Positions 1 to 8,453 of a stretch of DNA of 64,000 nt are shown piece by piece. The stretch comes from Paenibacillus sp. N3.4. Its GTDB lineage: Bacteria; Bacillota; Bacilli; Paenibacillales; NBRC-103111. Made by a program: the position numbers and the translations under genes. Location of the stretch: contig NZ_VRTT01000002.1 of the NCBI RefSeq assembly GCF_008017805.1, positions 124,001 through 188,000 on the forward strand, given 5' to 3'. Numbering within the stretch: the stretch's first letter is position 1; the number at the start of each line of letters is the position of its first letter. Under the pieces are notes generated by a model. The model was not told where the DNA came from. It did not search any database and was given only the letters and a program-made list of their open reading frames with translations.

Positions 1-135
1 ATACTTGTCTTTATCAAGTTTGTTAAGTTGATACGACACAGATTTCTCTCCAATAAAGCCTTTCTTTTTGAAGGTGGGAGATTTCAAGATAATTGAAAGA
101 ACTAAGAGTATACCAAGAACTACATATATCGACAT
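1..135 (-). CDS. NERD-domain (nuclease-related) membrane protein, N-terminal part only
   Basis: The frame runs off the left edge; 45 codons are visible, starting at ATG 135 behind AAGGAG with good spacing. Residues 4-17 form one hydrophobic helix, followed by a basic stretch. Residues 26-41 match the start of the NERD domain (G-x-x-G-E-x-x-V-x-x-x-L-x-x-L-D). NERD proteins are predicted nucleases, often anchored by one N-terminal helix. The catalytic half lies outside the window, so activity cannot be judged. The identification rests on this short motif. Confidence 0.6.
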   Translation of the reverse strand, partial: MSIYVVLGILLVLSIILKSPTFKKKGFIGEKSVSYQLNKLDKDKY

Positions 136-283
136 ATCAAAACTCCTTATCTGGATGAATAGTTAAATTGTACCATTACTTTTGTCTCAATTGGTAAAAT
201 TTTGTTATGCCATATCTTAATGATCTAATTCTTATTCCCCACCCTTCAACCAATAGATACACCTAATGCAATTCACCATACGT

Positions 284-315
284 AAAAGAAGCCCAGAGCA
301 AGGTTTCTGGGCTTC
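284..315 (-). terminator. Rho-independent terminator
   Basis: A perfect 10-bp stem (288-297 with 306-315, AGCCCAGA/TCTGGGCT core) with an 8-nt loop is followed on the minus strand by TTTT. It lies about 175 bases beyond the end of the gene at 491-820. The rest of 136-490 shows no convincing gene. Confidence 0.6.
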
Positions 316-490
316 AGGCATAGCGTATAATGTTCAACTAACACAGCGGCTTAGATAAAATTAGGTATTTATGTAAGATTCTCACTTAAACAAGGAACAA
401 GCACAAGCACATAATACCCCCAATCATTTGCTTGCTAATACACAATTAAGTATAGATGGGCAACCTGCGTTTATCAGTTACCCCGCTTAT

Positions 491-820
491 TCATTCGCTA
501 TTATTTTCTTGTTGTTTATTGCTCTTAATACTCTCTTCTCTTATAAGAAGCCACTTCATAAGAATATTAGCAACAGGCACAGCTATACCCACTGAAAACA
601 TAACTACTGCAACCCATATTAAAGTTTCTGTAAAACTTTCCATTCTATGCGGAACAAATAAATGATATATGCTTATTAACGATTTAGAGAATACTCCAAT
701 TAATACCAATATGATTAAGTTCCTTATTAAAATAACTGTTGTACGTATCCTAGTGGAGATTTTCAATTCAATTTTCTCCTTCATTGACTTACTTATACAT
801 GTATGTCCAGTGTTTCGCAA
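491..820 (-). CDS. Small two-helix membrane protein, unknown function
   Basis: I do not recognise this protein. The frame opens at TTG 820 (109 aa), but an ATG at 784 would give 97 aa; neither has a clear ribosome site. Two strongly hydrophobic segments (about residues 30-52 and 66-88) are separated by a short hydrophilic loop, and the tail is polar and rich in Ser, Asn, Gln and Glu. It lies downstream of the broken DUF2569-like gene in the same direction, with 20 bases between the stop of that gene's restored frame (841) and the TTG. Confidence 0.45.
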   Translation of the reverse strand: MRNTGHTCISKSMKEKIELKISTRIRTTVILIRNLIILVLIGVFSKSLISIYHLFVPHRMESFTETLIWVAVVMFSVGIAVPVANILMKWLLIREESIKSNKQQENNSE

Positions 821-840
821 TTAAATCTCATGCATAAGTC

Positions 841-1852
841 TTAATGGACAAACGTTTTCTTTACCCTCTTTGACATTAGGAAGTAGCATACCCATAGCCC
901 AATCCAAATTAATCTTACTGATACACCTGTCATAAGAGAACTTTGAACAGCACTCTCATATGACATAAAGAAATTAACACAAAACGGAATGAAATTAACA
1001 ATTTCCAAGCCCACAATAATCTTTGGAACATACTTTTTCTTTGCTCATAATCAATGTTAAAGTAGCTATCAGACAAATTAAATGAATTAGGTTGTATGAA
1101 GTTAAAAATATTAGTTGTTTCGTCCATTCAACATTCGATATGCCTACTCTGATAATTAGATAATACGAATAACAGATAAAGAATATAGAGATTATGCATG
1201 TTGCATTGTAAAATAGTAGCCATCCTCTTAGTGGTATTGAATCAATGCTATCCTCACTATTAGATTCAAATTCCACAATTTCATTTTCACATTCAGGACA
1301 ATGACTTACTCCATATTCTATCGTACTCTCACACCAAGGGCATACAACAATTCGATCTTCTTTCACTTTATTACCACTTTCTATTACAGCATCTTCAATA
1401 ACTAAATCCTTGAGTATCAGAGATACCTCATATTCCATCCTAGGAAATTCTTCACTTAGCCATAACTGTCCATTTTTTGTTGGTGCATACATGACTTTTA
1501 TAGTATCCTTATAATGGTTCACCCATCCCATAATTCCTTCTACATCACTAATTCCTAAGAAATAAAGTGGTTCTACTGCTTTTACTAGTAATGGTTGAAT
1601 GATTGGGGTTTTATAGTATGCTATTGATGACAGGAAAGAAAAATATCCTTGAGCAGCTGCTTCACAAGTTTGACTTGGTGTCCAGTTCATAAACTCCTCA
1701 ATTATTTCAGCATCACTTAATATTGAAACTCCCAATTCAATTTCTTTCTGTATGAGTAATATGTCCTGAGATTTTATTATTTTTATGCACTCCTCACAAA
1801 TAAGGCTTTCCTTCCATTGCTTATTAAGACCTATCCTTTCCAAGCAATTCAA
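841..1852 (-). pseudogene. Zinc-ribbon plus DUF2569-like membrane protein, frameshifted
   Basis: The main frame (995-1852, 285 aa) has an N-terminal helical part with a CxxC pair (ICEECIK), a zinc ribbon at about residues 172-190 (CPWC...CPEC), then the start of a multi-helix domain opening with P-L-R-G-W-L-L, as in DUF2569. Near 1030-1055 the expected helices continue in another frame that ends at TAA 841 with the usual basic tail (SKRVKKTF). Two missing bases, one in a T run and one in an A run, restore a single frame of about 337 aa. This may be a sequence error rather than decay. The start (TTG 1852) overlaps the upstream small gene by 29 bases, so its position is uncertain. Confidence 0.6.
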
Positions 1853-2006
1853 TTACTTTATCAAGCTTCTTACCCATTTCACCATCGTTTTTTCGCTTCC
1901 AATCAAAGTATCTTATGGCACTTATCAACGCAGCAACTAGCAATATTACCAAAAGCAATGAAATCAGTTGCATTAAACCTGTTATTATCGAAAACGAATA
2001 ATTCAA
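1824..2006 (-). CDS. Small single-helix membrane protein
   Basis: 60 aa, starting at TTG 2006, which overlaps the stop of the grpB-like gene (TTGA), a layout typical of coupled translation. Residues 6-30 form one membrane helix; the tail is charged and ends in a K-L-D-K-V-I-E-L-L helix. Short Bacillales proteins with one helix followed by LDxIIELL are common (DUF4083-like); this assignment is by pattern only. It overlaps the next gene downstream. Confidence 0.5.
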   Translation of the reverse strand: MNYSFSIITGLMQLISLLLVILLVAALISAIRYFDWKRKNDGEMGKKLDKVIELLGKDRS

Positions 2007-2524
2007 GTTTCAACATTCTCCTTCCTTGCCATTTCGATAACCCTTTGAATAAATGGTGCTTTCGATTTTGTGTATTCATTTCTGTTGTTAGAGTGATATT
2101 TAGCGAGTTGCTTTTTTAGTTCTGCATATTGATTTAGTAGGACTGGACTGCTTCTAAGATAATCACGAAACAACAAATTGTTTCGCCATTCATTACTTGT
2201 AATTTCATACACATGCAAATGATGTGTTCCTTTTCGCCATTCGCCTTTTCTAAAGAATCTACGTCTTATAAAATCTACTTTTGGCACATACTCATACCCA
2301 ATTGTCATTAGTGGCTCAACAAACGAGTCTGCATCATTTAAATCACGAACTGCAACAGCAATATCAATAATGGGCTTCGCCATCAAGCCTTCTACAGATG
2401 TACTTCCAATATGTTCAATTGAGATGGCATTATCGCCTAAAACGTTCCCTATATGTGCTTTCTCTTGTTTAAATTGCATTTTCCATTCAGGATTATATTC
2501 TAAAATTCTTACTGGATAGTTCAA
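2003..2524 (-). CDS. GrpB family protein (nucleotidyltransferase fold)
   Basis: 173 aa, full length for the family. The N-terminal V-x-x-x-x-Y-x-P-x-W, the central I-E-H-I-G-S-T-S-V-x-G-L-x-A-K-P-I-I-D-I motif (about 36-54) and the H-L-H-V-Y segment (about 100-104) are diagnostic for GrpB/UPF0157 proteins. GST-S-x-G and the Asp resemble the active site of the polymerase-beta nucleotidyltransferase superfamily; the substrate is not established. The start is TTG 2524 behind GGGGTG. Its stop overlaps the start of the downstream small membrane protein. Confidence 0.9.
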   Translation of the reverse strand: MNYPVRILEYNPEWKMQFKQEKAHIGNVLGDNAISIEHIGSTSVEGLMAKPIIDIAVAVRDLNDADSFVEPLMTIGYEYVPKVDFIRRRFFRKGEWRKGTHHLHVYEITSNEWRNNLLFRDYLRSSPVLLNQYAELKKQLAKYHSNNRNEYTKSKAPFIQRVIEMARKENVET

Positions 2525-2553
2525 TCATCAACACCCCACATGAAACTTCTCTT

Positions 2554-3116
2554 TTATTGAATCAGGTTAGATTCTAAATAATCAATATGCTTTTTTACCT
2601 CAATCCAATTTGAAGCACGATATACTATGTCGTTAGAAATCGCCAAATTGTATGGCTGTTCAAATAAAATAATTGGCTTATTATTAAGGGCGAACTCCTT
2701 AGCATAGTGAGGGGCATCATCAATCAACACATCAACCTGACAGTTGATACATTCTTGGAGTTTATTTTCAATTAGTGAAATATTGTGATAACGAACATTG
2801 TGGTGTTTAAGCCAATCTATTGTAACATCACGAAAAAGCAAGGGGCGAGCCGTAATAATTGATATTTGGTGCTGATTAAATAATTGCTGTAAGATTTCTA
2901 CTGCCATTGGAAAGGGTGATGAGTTCCAATGAATATCGTATCCATATTTATAAATACGGATTTACGTTGTTCATTGTCCCACCCATATAAACGATATAAA
3001 TAATAATCATTAACATCATCTGGTGTAAATGATAAACCAGACGCCATATTATAATATTTTAAATAAGTAGAAGTGGCATCCAGAACCGTATTGTCTAAAT
3101 CTATTCCAATATGCAT
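2554..3116 (-). pseudogene. HAD-superfamily 5'-nucleotidase-like protein, frameshifted
   Basis: The first frame (2898-3116) starts at ATG 3116 behind AAAGGAG and carries HAD motif I (D-L-D-N-T-V, residues 6-11). A second frame (2554-2907) carries motif II/III features (I-I-T-A-R-P; D-V-L-I-D-D-A-P-H). The frames join if one T is restored in the TTT run near 2950, giving about 187 aa and the conserved segment K-Y-G-Y-D-I-H-W-N. This layout matches small cytosolic 5'(3')-deoxyribonucleotidase-like HAD proteins of Bacillales. The spacer upstream carries the shared motif described in the findings. Confidence 0.75.
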
Positions 3117-3156
3117 ATTAAGAACTCCTTTAAATGAAATCCATGTTTTATATTAA

Positions 3157-3543
3157 TCACGCTTCATCAATAAGTCGTGAGTATTCCCCAGCTTGCTCTC
3201 TGTTCAATCTTTCAAGGTTGAAGCCCAATGCAATTACTTCTACATAAACATCATGACTTGCTACAACGTAATGGTGATAAACATCATTTCTTGTAATACT
3301 TTTAGGAGAAAGCCTTTTATGCTTAATCACTAATCGTGTGAGCCATTCTGAATCTATAACTTTTAGTATTTAGGAATGATGTAAACGTTCATATTCGTAC
3401 TCTATATATTCAGCAGGCGTACTATCCTCATTCCAGCACCCAAAGTACACTGCACACTCACTTTCAGAAACATTAAGAATCACATCCCCCTGCGGTTCTT
3501 ACCATACTTCAAGAGGTTTTTGTAAAGCCTTATCAATAGCCAA
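3157..3543 (-). pseudogene. Unknown protein with two in-frame stops
   Basis: One continuous minus-strand frame of about 128 codons is interrupted by TAA at 3499-3501 and TAA at 3370-3372 but keeps protein-like composition throughout. It starts plausibly at TTG 3543 behind GGGGG and ends at TGA 3157. The breaks are substitution-type (frame kept), unlike the indels elsewhere in the window. I do not recognise the family; the tail is rich in Leu, Arg and Glu (F-N-L-E-R-L-N-R-E-Q). Confidence 0.5.
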
Positions 3544-3579
3544 GCATGTTACCCCCTTTTCAATGAAACTGCTCTTTTA

Positions 3580-3745
3580 TCAAAGCATCTTTTCATAAAA
3601 TATAATTTCCAAGTCCTTAACCGTATTTCTGTTCACTTCCTTGTATCCAAACTTCTCGTATAACTTTTGAGCAGGCATTTGTTTGGATGTTGTGTCTAAG
3701 TGAAGTTTTTTGTGCCCTAATTCACGTAATCGTTTTCTACAGCGT
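3580..3745 (-). pseudogene. GNAT acetyltransferase, C-terminal fragment
   Basis: A frame ending at TGA 3580 encodes L-H-L-D-T-T-S-x-x-x-P-A-Q-K-L-Y-E-K-F-G-Y, the final strand-helix-strand of a GNAT acetyltransferase. An in-frame stop lies just upstream, and there is no room for the acetyl-CoA-binding half before the HIT gene at 3766. It is a 5'-truncated remnant. Confidence 0.6.
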
Positions 3746-3765
3746 TGTCACCCATCTCAATAAAA

Positions 3766-4191
3766 TCATTCTTTGATGGAAATGAGAACATTGGCAAGAC
3801 GCTCTTTAGTTTCACCAAGCCTATCCTTTGCTTCCGTTACATCTTCTGGTTCCATCCAAGCAAACCCATCATCTATATATCGCGGAAAAACGTGCATGTG
3901 ATAATGACCAAGATCATTAAATTGACCACCATTTTGTATAATGCTGATTCCGTCAGGCGAAAATGATATCTTCAACGCTCTAGATATTTTAGCAGCTGCT
4001 ACCATTATCGCTGTTGCTACCTCAATCCCTAAATCATCAACATCTCTATAATGCTTCTTAGGTAATATCAACGTATGTCCTTCATTTAATGGTGCAATAT
4101 CCAAAAAGCATATAATTAAATCATCTTCATAGATGATTTGCACTGTTTCCAATTTATTTGCTAAGCGACAACCTAAACAGTCAGTTATCAT
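3766..4191 (-). CDS. HIT family hydrolase
   Basis: 141 aa, a normal length for a histidine triad nucleotide hydrolase. An N-terminal CxxC (residues 5-8) could bind metal. The segment L-I-L-P-K-K-H-Y and the triad H-Y-H-M-H-V-F-P-R (about 107-115) supply the catalytic histidine. HIT proteins cleave nucleoside phosphoramidates or dinucleoside polyphosphates. ATG 4191 follows AAAGGAG. The 17 bases around its 3' end (3759-3775) recur after the second HIT gene (7606-7622). Confidence 0.9.
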   Translation of the reverse strand: MITDCLGCRLANKLETVQIIYEDDLIICFLDIAPLNEGHTLILPKKHYRDVDDLGIEVATAIMVAAAKISRALKISFSPDGISIIQNGGQFNDLGHYHMHVFPRYIDDGFAWMEPEDVTEAKDRLGETKERLANVLISIKE

Positions 4192-4202
4192 GGTTCACTC
4201 CT

Positions 4203-4550
4203 TTATCGCATACCTTGCGTTGGGTAAAGTTCAGTATATGCTTTGCTTTTCGGTAACCCTTGAAATGGTAAGCCTTTTTCTCTTGGTTTCCACCCTTGTA
4301 CAATTGCTTCTATGATAATTGTGGCAACTTCTTTAGGTTTGGCTACCTTTAAGTTCAAAGCATCAACATAAGGAAATTCAACCCAAAAATCGTTAATGCC
4401 AGATTGTATATGTACTTCTATTCATTGTCCCCTTTCCTTCCCATGTTCCGCAATTAATACTATACGTCCTTTTGTTGTTGCGGAGATTGTCCACCCGTAT
4501 TCTTCATCTCCTACAACGATTTTCCTAGAAGCCATTTTACTTAGTGTCAA
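4203..4550 (-). pseudogene. Unknown 115-codon gene with one in-frame TGA
   Basis: The frame begins at TTG 4550 behind a strong AGGAGGTG and ends at TAA 4203, 11 bases before the HIT start. It is interrupted once by TGA (4422-4424) between G-Q and I-E-V-H-I. Both halves look coding (V-G-D-E-E-Y-G-W-T-I upstream; F-W-V-E-F-P-Y-V downstream, with a W-K-P-x-x-K-G-x-P tail). A single substitution, for example from CGA, would explain it. The family is not recognised. Confidence 0.6.
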
Positions 4551-4586
4551 ATATTCACCTCCTGTGACTTGTCAAATCTCCATGTC

Positions 4587-4766
4587 TTATTTATGCTTGT
4601 GTTTAATCCAAGACAAATATAATAAAGCCATGATTACTCCAATAATTACGAACATCATTCAACCATTGTTTCTCACAGGTTCTGGAAACCATCCAAGTGA
4701 TTTAAGAAGCCAAGATACGCCTAAGTACAAGAGAAACATACATATATGTAACATTATTCTTTTCAC
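4587..4766 (-). pseudogene. Small two-helix membrane protein with in-frame TGA
   Basis: From GTG 4766 (or ATG 4754) to TAA 4587 one frame encodes a hydrophobic helix (L-Y-L-G-V-S-W-L-L), a short polar loop, an in-frame TGA at 4659-4661, and a second helix (V-I-I-G-V-I-M-A-L-L-Y) with a basic end. TGG-to-TGA would be the simplest change. The downstream helix could be made separately from the ATG right after the stop, so a split gene is possible. Confidence 0.4.
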
Positions 4767-4799
4767 AACAATCTACCATCTTCCACGAAAAATTGCTCT

Positions 4800-5123
4800 T
4801 TACTCAATACAATTGACTTTGGATTTAAAATCTACTTGTTCTGCGACGATTTCAAGTGAAGCATCATCTCTTTCATCCCAATTTCCAAAGATGAACTTAC
4901 GTAATGGATCATGACATTTCATTTCACTTATTGCATAAAGCATCATACCAAGTGGTCTGTTGGAATGGATTGTTTTTACGCCATAAAATCTTACGACTAA
5001 CGCTTCTCCCTTGTAGCTTCTTAAAAATACAGAAAGATTTTCATTTTCCCAAAGTATACCTTCTATCTTGCTGTCGTGTACCCTATAATCCCCTGTGTAA
5101 GCAATAAACTTCTTTTCCTCCAT
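4800..5123 (-). CDS. Conserved hypothetical protein
   Basis: 107 aa from ATG 5123 behind AGGGAG. It is beta-rich: Y-T-G-D-Y-R-V-H-D-S-K-I opens it, followed by alternating strands (V-F-L-R-S-Y-K-G-E; V-V-R-F-Y-G-V) and an acidic tail. The pattern of a histidine-aspartate start with a duplex of short strands resembles small immunity-type or DUF proteins, but I cannot name a family. No signal peptide or membrane segment. It is part of the unidirectional array. Confidence 0.55.
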   Translation of the reverse strand: MEEKKFIAYTGDYRVHDSKIEGILWENENLSVFLRSYKGEALVVRFYGVKTIHSNRPLGMMLYAISEMKCHDPLRKFIFGNWDERDDASLEIVAEQVDFKSKVNCIE

Positions 5124-5157
5124 AATAATTTGCTCCCTAAAATAAAATCCATGTGCT

Positions 5158-5514
5158 TTATTCGTTATCTTTGACTATTGATTCAGGATAATATTGCTGA
5201 ATTACGTCATCTGTACTTATGTATTTTGTAGAATGAATGAATCTTGAATAAACTTCTACTCCACTCTTTATCACATCATCCAAAAGTTCAAACACATCAA
5301 GAACCATAATAAATTTCCATTCAACCTGTTCACCATAGCCATTGAAATAGCTATGTTCTGATTGTTTAACTGTACTTTCTCCCTGTTTATATGCTTGCTC
5401 TGACAAATACCAACCAGCTTTATTACTTATAGAGTATTGTTTACCCACATATTTGAAATGCAGTTCATGCCCAATGGCTAAATCTCTTTCTAAGTCTTCG
5501 TATGAATACGACAA
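5158..5514 (-). CDS. Hypothetical protein
   Basis: About 118 aa. The frame opens at GTG 5523, but GAAGGTGA sits across that codon, so TTG 5514 with a 5-base spacer is the more likely start. Mixed alpha/beta, soluble and acidic, with W-K-F-I-M-V-L-D-V-F-E-L-L-D-D in the centre. No family recognised. It lies 6-16 bases downstream of the GNAT gene and is probably co-transcribed with it. Confidence 0.5.
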   Translation of the reverse strand: MSYSYEDLERDLAIGHELHFKYVGKQYSISNKAGWYLSEQAYKQGESTVKQSEHSYFNGYGEQVEWKFIMVLDVFELLDDVIKSGVEVYSRFIHSTKYISTDDVIQQYYPESIVKDNE

Positions 5515-5529
5515 GCGATTCACCTTCTA

Positions 5530-6000
5530 TTAGATAGAATCGTACTTTACTAGTTGAAGATAGTGCGTTATATATACATCCTTTGCACTCACTTCAAACC
5601 CCAATGAACAATAGAACTTATCAGCTATAGGATTATCAGTCCTGAGGACAAGAGTCCTATAGTATATTCTTGCTTCTTTAATTACTTCACCTATCAATAA
5701 TCTACCAATGCCTAAACCCCTAAAATCCTTCGATACATACAAGCGGCGCACACGCCCAGTTGATCCCTCTTGTGAATTGGGGTCTTGATTAAGTCCACAA
5801 ATGCCAACAATTTGATTTCCAGCATACGCAATGAAAAGTGCTTCACCTTGCTTATCAAATCTATTTGTTCCAGCTTGAAATTCATTAACCAAACGAATCA
5901 AATGCCTAAATCCATCATTGATACTTTCTTCAACTAATTGATGTAGTTCGTTTGGAAGTAGTTTGACCTTTAATATGTCTTTGCTCTCCAGTGCAAACAC
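5530..6000 (-). CDS. GNAT family N-acetyltransferase
   Basis: 156 aa. Strand 4 (R-V-R-R-L-Y-V), the acetyl-CoA pyrophosphate loop R-G-L-G-I-G-R-L-L (about 93-101) and a terminal F-Y-x-S-L-G-F-E motif give a complete GNAT fold. The acceptor is unknown. The GTG at 6000 overlaps its own GAGG element, so the true start may lie a few codons inside. It stands between an SGNH hydrolase and an unknown gene, all on the minus strand. Confidence 0.88.
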   Translation of the reverse strand: MFALESKDILKVKLLPNELHQLVEESINDGFRHLIRLVNEFQAGTNRFDKQGEALFIAYAGNQIVGICGLNQDPNSQEGSTGRVRRLYVSKDFRGLGIGRLLIGEVIKEARIYYRTLVLRTDNPIADKFYCSLGFEVSAKDVYITHYLQLVKYDSI

Positions 6001-6025
6001 CTCATTTGTTTATATTTGAACTAAT

Positions 6026-6760
6026 TTATTCATTAACAACCTCCAATATCTTTTCTGATATCTTTTCTTGACAAAATTCGTTCGGATGGACATTTCCAAT
6101 TACAGGTAGGAAGTCTCCGTAATGATCTTTAAAAACCTCATTTGTCCCCACAAACTTCGCATCTTTCCTTAATGACACTTCTTCTAACTGCTTATTAAGT
6201 TCTACATAATCTTGGTTGAATTTTTCACTTACTACATCCATTTTCAGTGGAAATAGGTTGTAGTATCCTACAATGTAAATTTTAATAGATGGATTCATCC
6301 TTTTAATTTCATCAATTATTTCAGATAGGTTTAAACCAATTGTTTTTATTACGGTTTGTGAATTTGTTTCTTTAAGGGCATAGCTTTTTAAAAGATCATT
6401 AGCTCCTATACCAACAGTAATTAAATTTGCATGCTTTAATCTATTCCTGATTGATTCATTATCTTTAATAACATCATTATGAATATCACTTAACAAATCT
6501 AGCGTAGTACTTCCTGGAACAGCATATTTTTTTGTATATTCAATATCCTTACTCTTCCCCAAATGTTCTGAAATGAAATCAGGATAGCTTTTTTCATATT
6601 TCAAGGACGAAACAGTTGAATATGGAGATACTCCTGCTGGTATCGAATCCCCAAGAGCAAGATAACTAATCTTTGACTCATAATTTTTCATGAAAAGAAA
6701 AGAAATTACTACTATAAAAAAAGCAATAAAGAAATATCCTTTGATTTTTGATATCTTCAA
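6026..6760 (-). CDS. SGNH/GDSL-type hydrolase, membrane-anchored
   Basis: 244 aa. Residues 8-24 are a signal or anchor helix. Block I is A-L-G-D-S-I (nucleophile Ser, about 39), block III is G-I-G-A-N-D-L (about 118-124), and the distal acid-base pair sits in N-V-H-P-N (about 226). This arrangement matches YpmR-like esterases/lipases acting outside the membrane on acyl or acetyl esters. It starts at TTG 6760 with GGGAG seven bases upstream. Intact in a neighbourhood where many genes are broken. Confidence 0.85.
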   Translation of the reverse strand: MKISKIKGYFFIAFFIVVISFLFMKNYESKISYLALGDSIPAGVSPYSTVSSLKYEKSYPDFISEHLGKSKDIEYTKKYAVPGSTTLDLLSDIHNDVIKDNESIRNRLKHANLITVGIGANDLLKSYALKETNSQTVIKTIGLNLSEIIDEIKRMNPSIKIYIVGYYNLFPLKMDVVSEKFNQDYVELNKQLEEVSLRKDAKFVGTNEVFKDHYGDFLPVIGNVHPNEFCQEKISEKILEVVNE

Positions 6761-6906
6761 GTTTCCGCTCCCATTCGATATGTTTCTATTATCTTACCTT
6801 TATTCGAATTCCCCCTCTAAACACACTATTTATTTCTATCTAGAAACAGCCGCTTGATTATCTACAATCAATATTTCGTTATATCCCCAGTCTTTAAATT
6901 GCTTAT

Positions 6907-7092
6907 TTATTTGTTTTGCTTCATATCCTGCCAAAACCAATACGTTTCGTAAATTAGATCATGCAAGAAATCATCATTATCATCATTCGTTTCCACTAAC
7001 TTCATTCCAAGCCATATCTCATGTAACTTAATGACACTTGGATCTCTTGTTCCATCTAATATTGAAAATGCTTCAATAAAACTATGAAGCAT
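6907..7092 (-). CDS. Short hypothetical protein
   Basis: 61 aa from ATG 7092, soluble and acidic, with a central D-D-N-D-D-F-L-H-D-L and a Trp/Tyr-rich helix near the end. No domain recognised and no clear ribosome site, so it could be a fragment of a larger ancestor. Confidence 0.35.
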   Translation of the reverse strand: MLHSFIEAFSILDGTRDPSVIKLHEIWLGMKLVETNDDNDDFLHDLIYETYWFWQDMKQNK

Positions 7093-7125
7093 TGTATTTT
7101 GTACAATTTTCTCAATTGCTTTAAG

Positions 7126-7548
7126 TTAGTTTGCATTAATATGCTTTTTGATTTCAAGGCTGATTATGTCGTAAAACGAATATACATTATCTTCTTTTCC
7201 GTTTATTAATCTCTTATAGGTTTTCCCGACTGGATTCGCTATCGCTTCTTTAGCTTCTAATAGATATTCCCCTTCCTCATAAATCCATTTGCATGGTTCT
7301 CCAATGTTTCTTACCATTGTTTCCCCAAGATAAGACCCCCAAATTATTGCCATTGACCATACTTGATTTTCTGTAGGCTTATCATCTGCACTCGATGTTG
7401 ATAATTCATTTGCATAATAATCAAGAATCTCTTCCACTTTTTTTATGCTTGCGTCTGTAAAATCCAAAGTATGTCCAAAAGATACAGCATACTCCACCGC
7501 TGTACTGCAATTTTTTTCAATTATTTCATTCAATCGAGTACATTTCAT
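7126..7548 (-). CDS. Hypothetical protein, DUF3806-like pattern
   Basis: 140 aa from ATG 7548, which has AAAGGAG nine bases upstream; the frame is open to 7578, but the earlier TTG lacks a ribosome site. The middle W-S-M-A-I-I-W-G-S-Y-L-G-E-T, followed by W-I-Y, resembles the hydrophobic core helix of DUF3806-type proteins. Soluble, no signal. Function unknown; the family match is a guess from pattern. Confidence 0.5.
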   Translation of the reverse strand: MKCTRLNEIIEKNCSTAVEYAVSFGHTLDFTDASIKKVEEILDYYANELSTSSADDKPTENQVWSMAIIWGSYLGETMVRNIGEPCKWIYEEGEYLLEAKEAIANPVGKTYKRLINGKEDNVYSFYDIISLEIKKHINAN

Positions 7549-7626
7549 AGAACCGAGCTCCTTTGATTGATTGGACAATTAAACCAATAGATTTTCTCTC
7601 AACTAAATAAAATCATTCTTTGGTTA

Positions 7627-7955
7627 CTACCTAATTGGATCACCATAAGCTACATGAAAATGCAAATGCTTAGAATCTTGATACTTCCCCAGATTAGTGA
7701 GTACACGACATGCGCCATAATCCTTTGTTACGTCTGCCGCTACTTTCTTGATTACATCTAATAGTTCTAATAAAAGATCATTGTCACTGTCCTCTAATGT
7801 AAGCAATGACGCAATATGTCTTTTGGGAATCACCACAATATGTACTGGATAGAATTGGCGTGTATGATGATATGCTAAGACACTTTCAGTTTCAAACACC
7901 TTATCCACTGGCGTTTTCCGCTCAGTACTTCTTCACAATAAAAATCTTCTGTCAT
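7627..7955 (-). pseudogene. HIT family protein with N-terminal frameshift
   Basis: The continuous frame 7627-7908 encodes most of a HIT protein (V-I-P-K-R-H-I; triad H-L-H-F-H-V-A). A perfect AGGAGGT precedes ATG 7955, which opens a different frame (T-E-D-F-Y-C-E-E-V). Restoring one A in the AAAA run near 7917 joins them into a 109-residue protein with G-K-T-P-V-D-K-V. It is therefore either a frameshifted gene or a base-call error. Downstream lies the 17-bp sequence shared with the other HIT gene. Confidence 0.8.
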
Positions 7956-8357
7956 GCAATACCTCCTACTTACGCGTAGATCAAATCAATTAAATATGTT
8001 AGACTACCAGTCGAATAGTGTCAGATGCCTTCTGTATCAACAAGGATATTCCCTTTTTATTCCTATTGTACCATCTGGCACATCGTTATAGTTGATAATC
8101 TATCGTTCGAATTAAGTTTAGGTGCGCTGGCTGAGGGCGCACAGGTGGTCTGGGGAAAAAGCGAATTACCATGAGGTTTTATGAACCCCCCTGTTCCCTT
8201 ATAGAAACAAATAAAAGCACCCTTCAACAGGATGCCCTCATTTTAAATCCATGTTTACAGAAAACTTCTTGCAAATATGACCCCGTTTGGGGGATTTCTT
8301 ATATAAGAAATCCCTCTCAATCTTAGAATTGAAAGCAAAAAAATAAGACAAGTGATT
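7956..8357. other. Intergenic, no gene seen; small hairpins
   Basis: No convincing coding frame. A hairpin at 8122-8143 pairs GTGCGC with GCGCAC without a T run. The minus strand at 8245-8256 repeats the ACATGGATTT element seen in two spacers of the array to the left (3137, 5145). Confidence 0.4.
8205..8238 (-). terminator. Probable Rho-independent terminator
   Basis: On the minus strand GCATCC pairs with GGGTGC (one G-U) around a 7-base loop and is followed by TTTTATTTG. No minus-strand gene is recognised immediately upstream. Confidence 0.45.
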
Positions 8358-8453
8358 ATGATTAATAGAAGGAAATTCGGGTGGGAAATTGCCAAGATGG
8401 TTCTTGCTGCCCTTATTGGTGGATTCATTAGCACGCAATTATTCCATAAATAA
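8358..8453 (+). CDS. Possible 31-residue membrane peptide
   Basis: ATG 8358 to TAA 8451-8453. A basic start (N-R-R-K) is followed by one helix (V-L-A-A-L-I-G-G-F-I), as in small membrane peptides. There is no strong ribosome site, so this is a low-confidence call. Confidence 0.25.
   Translation: MINRRKFGWEIAKMVLAALIGGFISTQLFHK

Noticed and set aside
3157..4766. Alternative genetic code or selenocysteine at the in-frame stops
   Set aside because: Both TAA and TGA are involved, no SECIS-like hairpin was evident, and all other genes use TAA and TGA as normal stops.
4396..4914. 172-codon plus-strand frame
   Set aside because: It lies opposite two minus-strand genes with ribosome sites and protein-like frames; its own composition is not protein-like.
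1..8000. Integron-type gene cassette array
   Set aside because: Small one-directional genes fit, but several spacers are only 3-30 bases, too short for attC sites, and no integrase is present. Only a shared spacer motif is reported.
8238..8438. Minus-strand 66-codon frame
   Set aside because: Composition is atypical (Asn, His, Phe and Lys rich), there is no ribosome site, and it is opposite a more plausible small membrane peptide.
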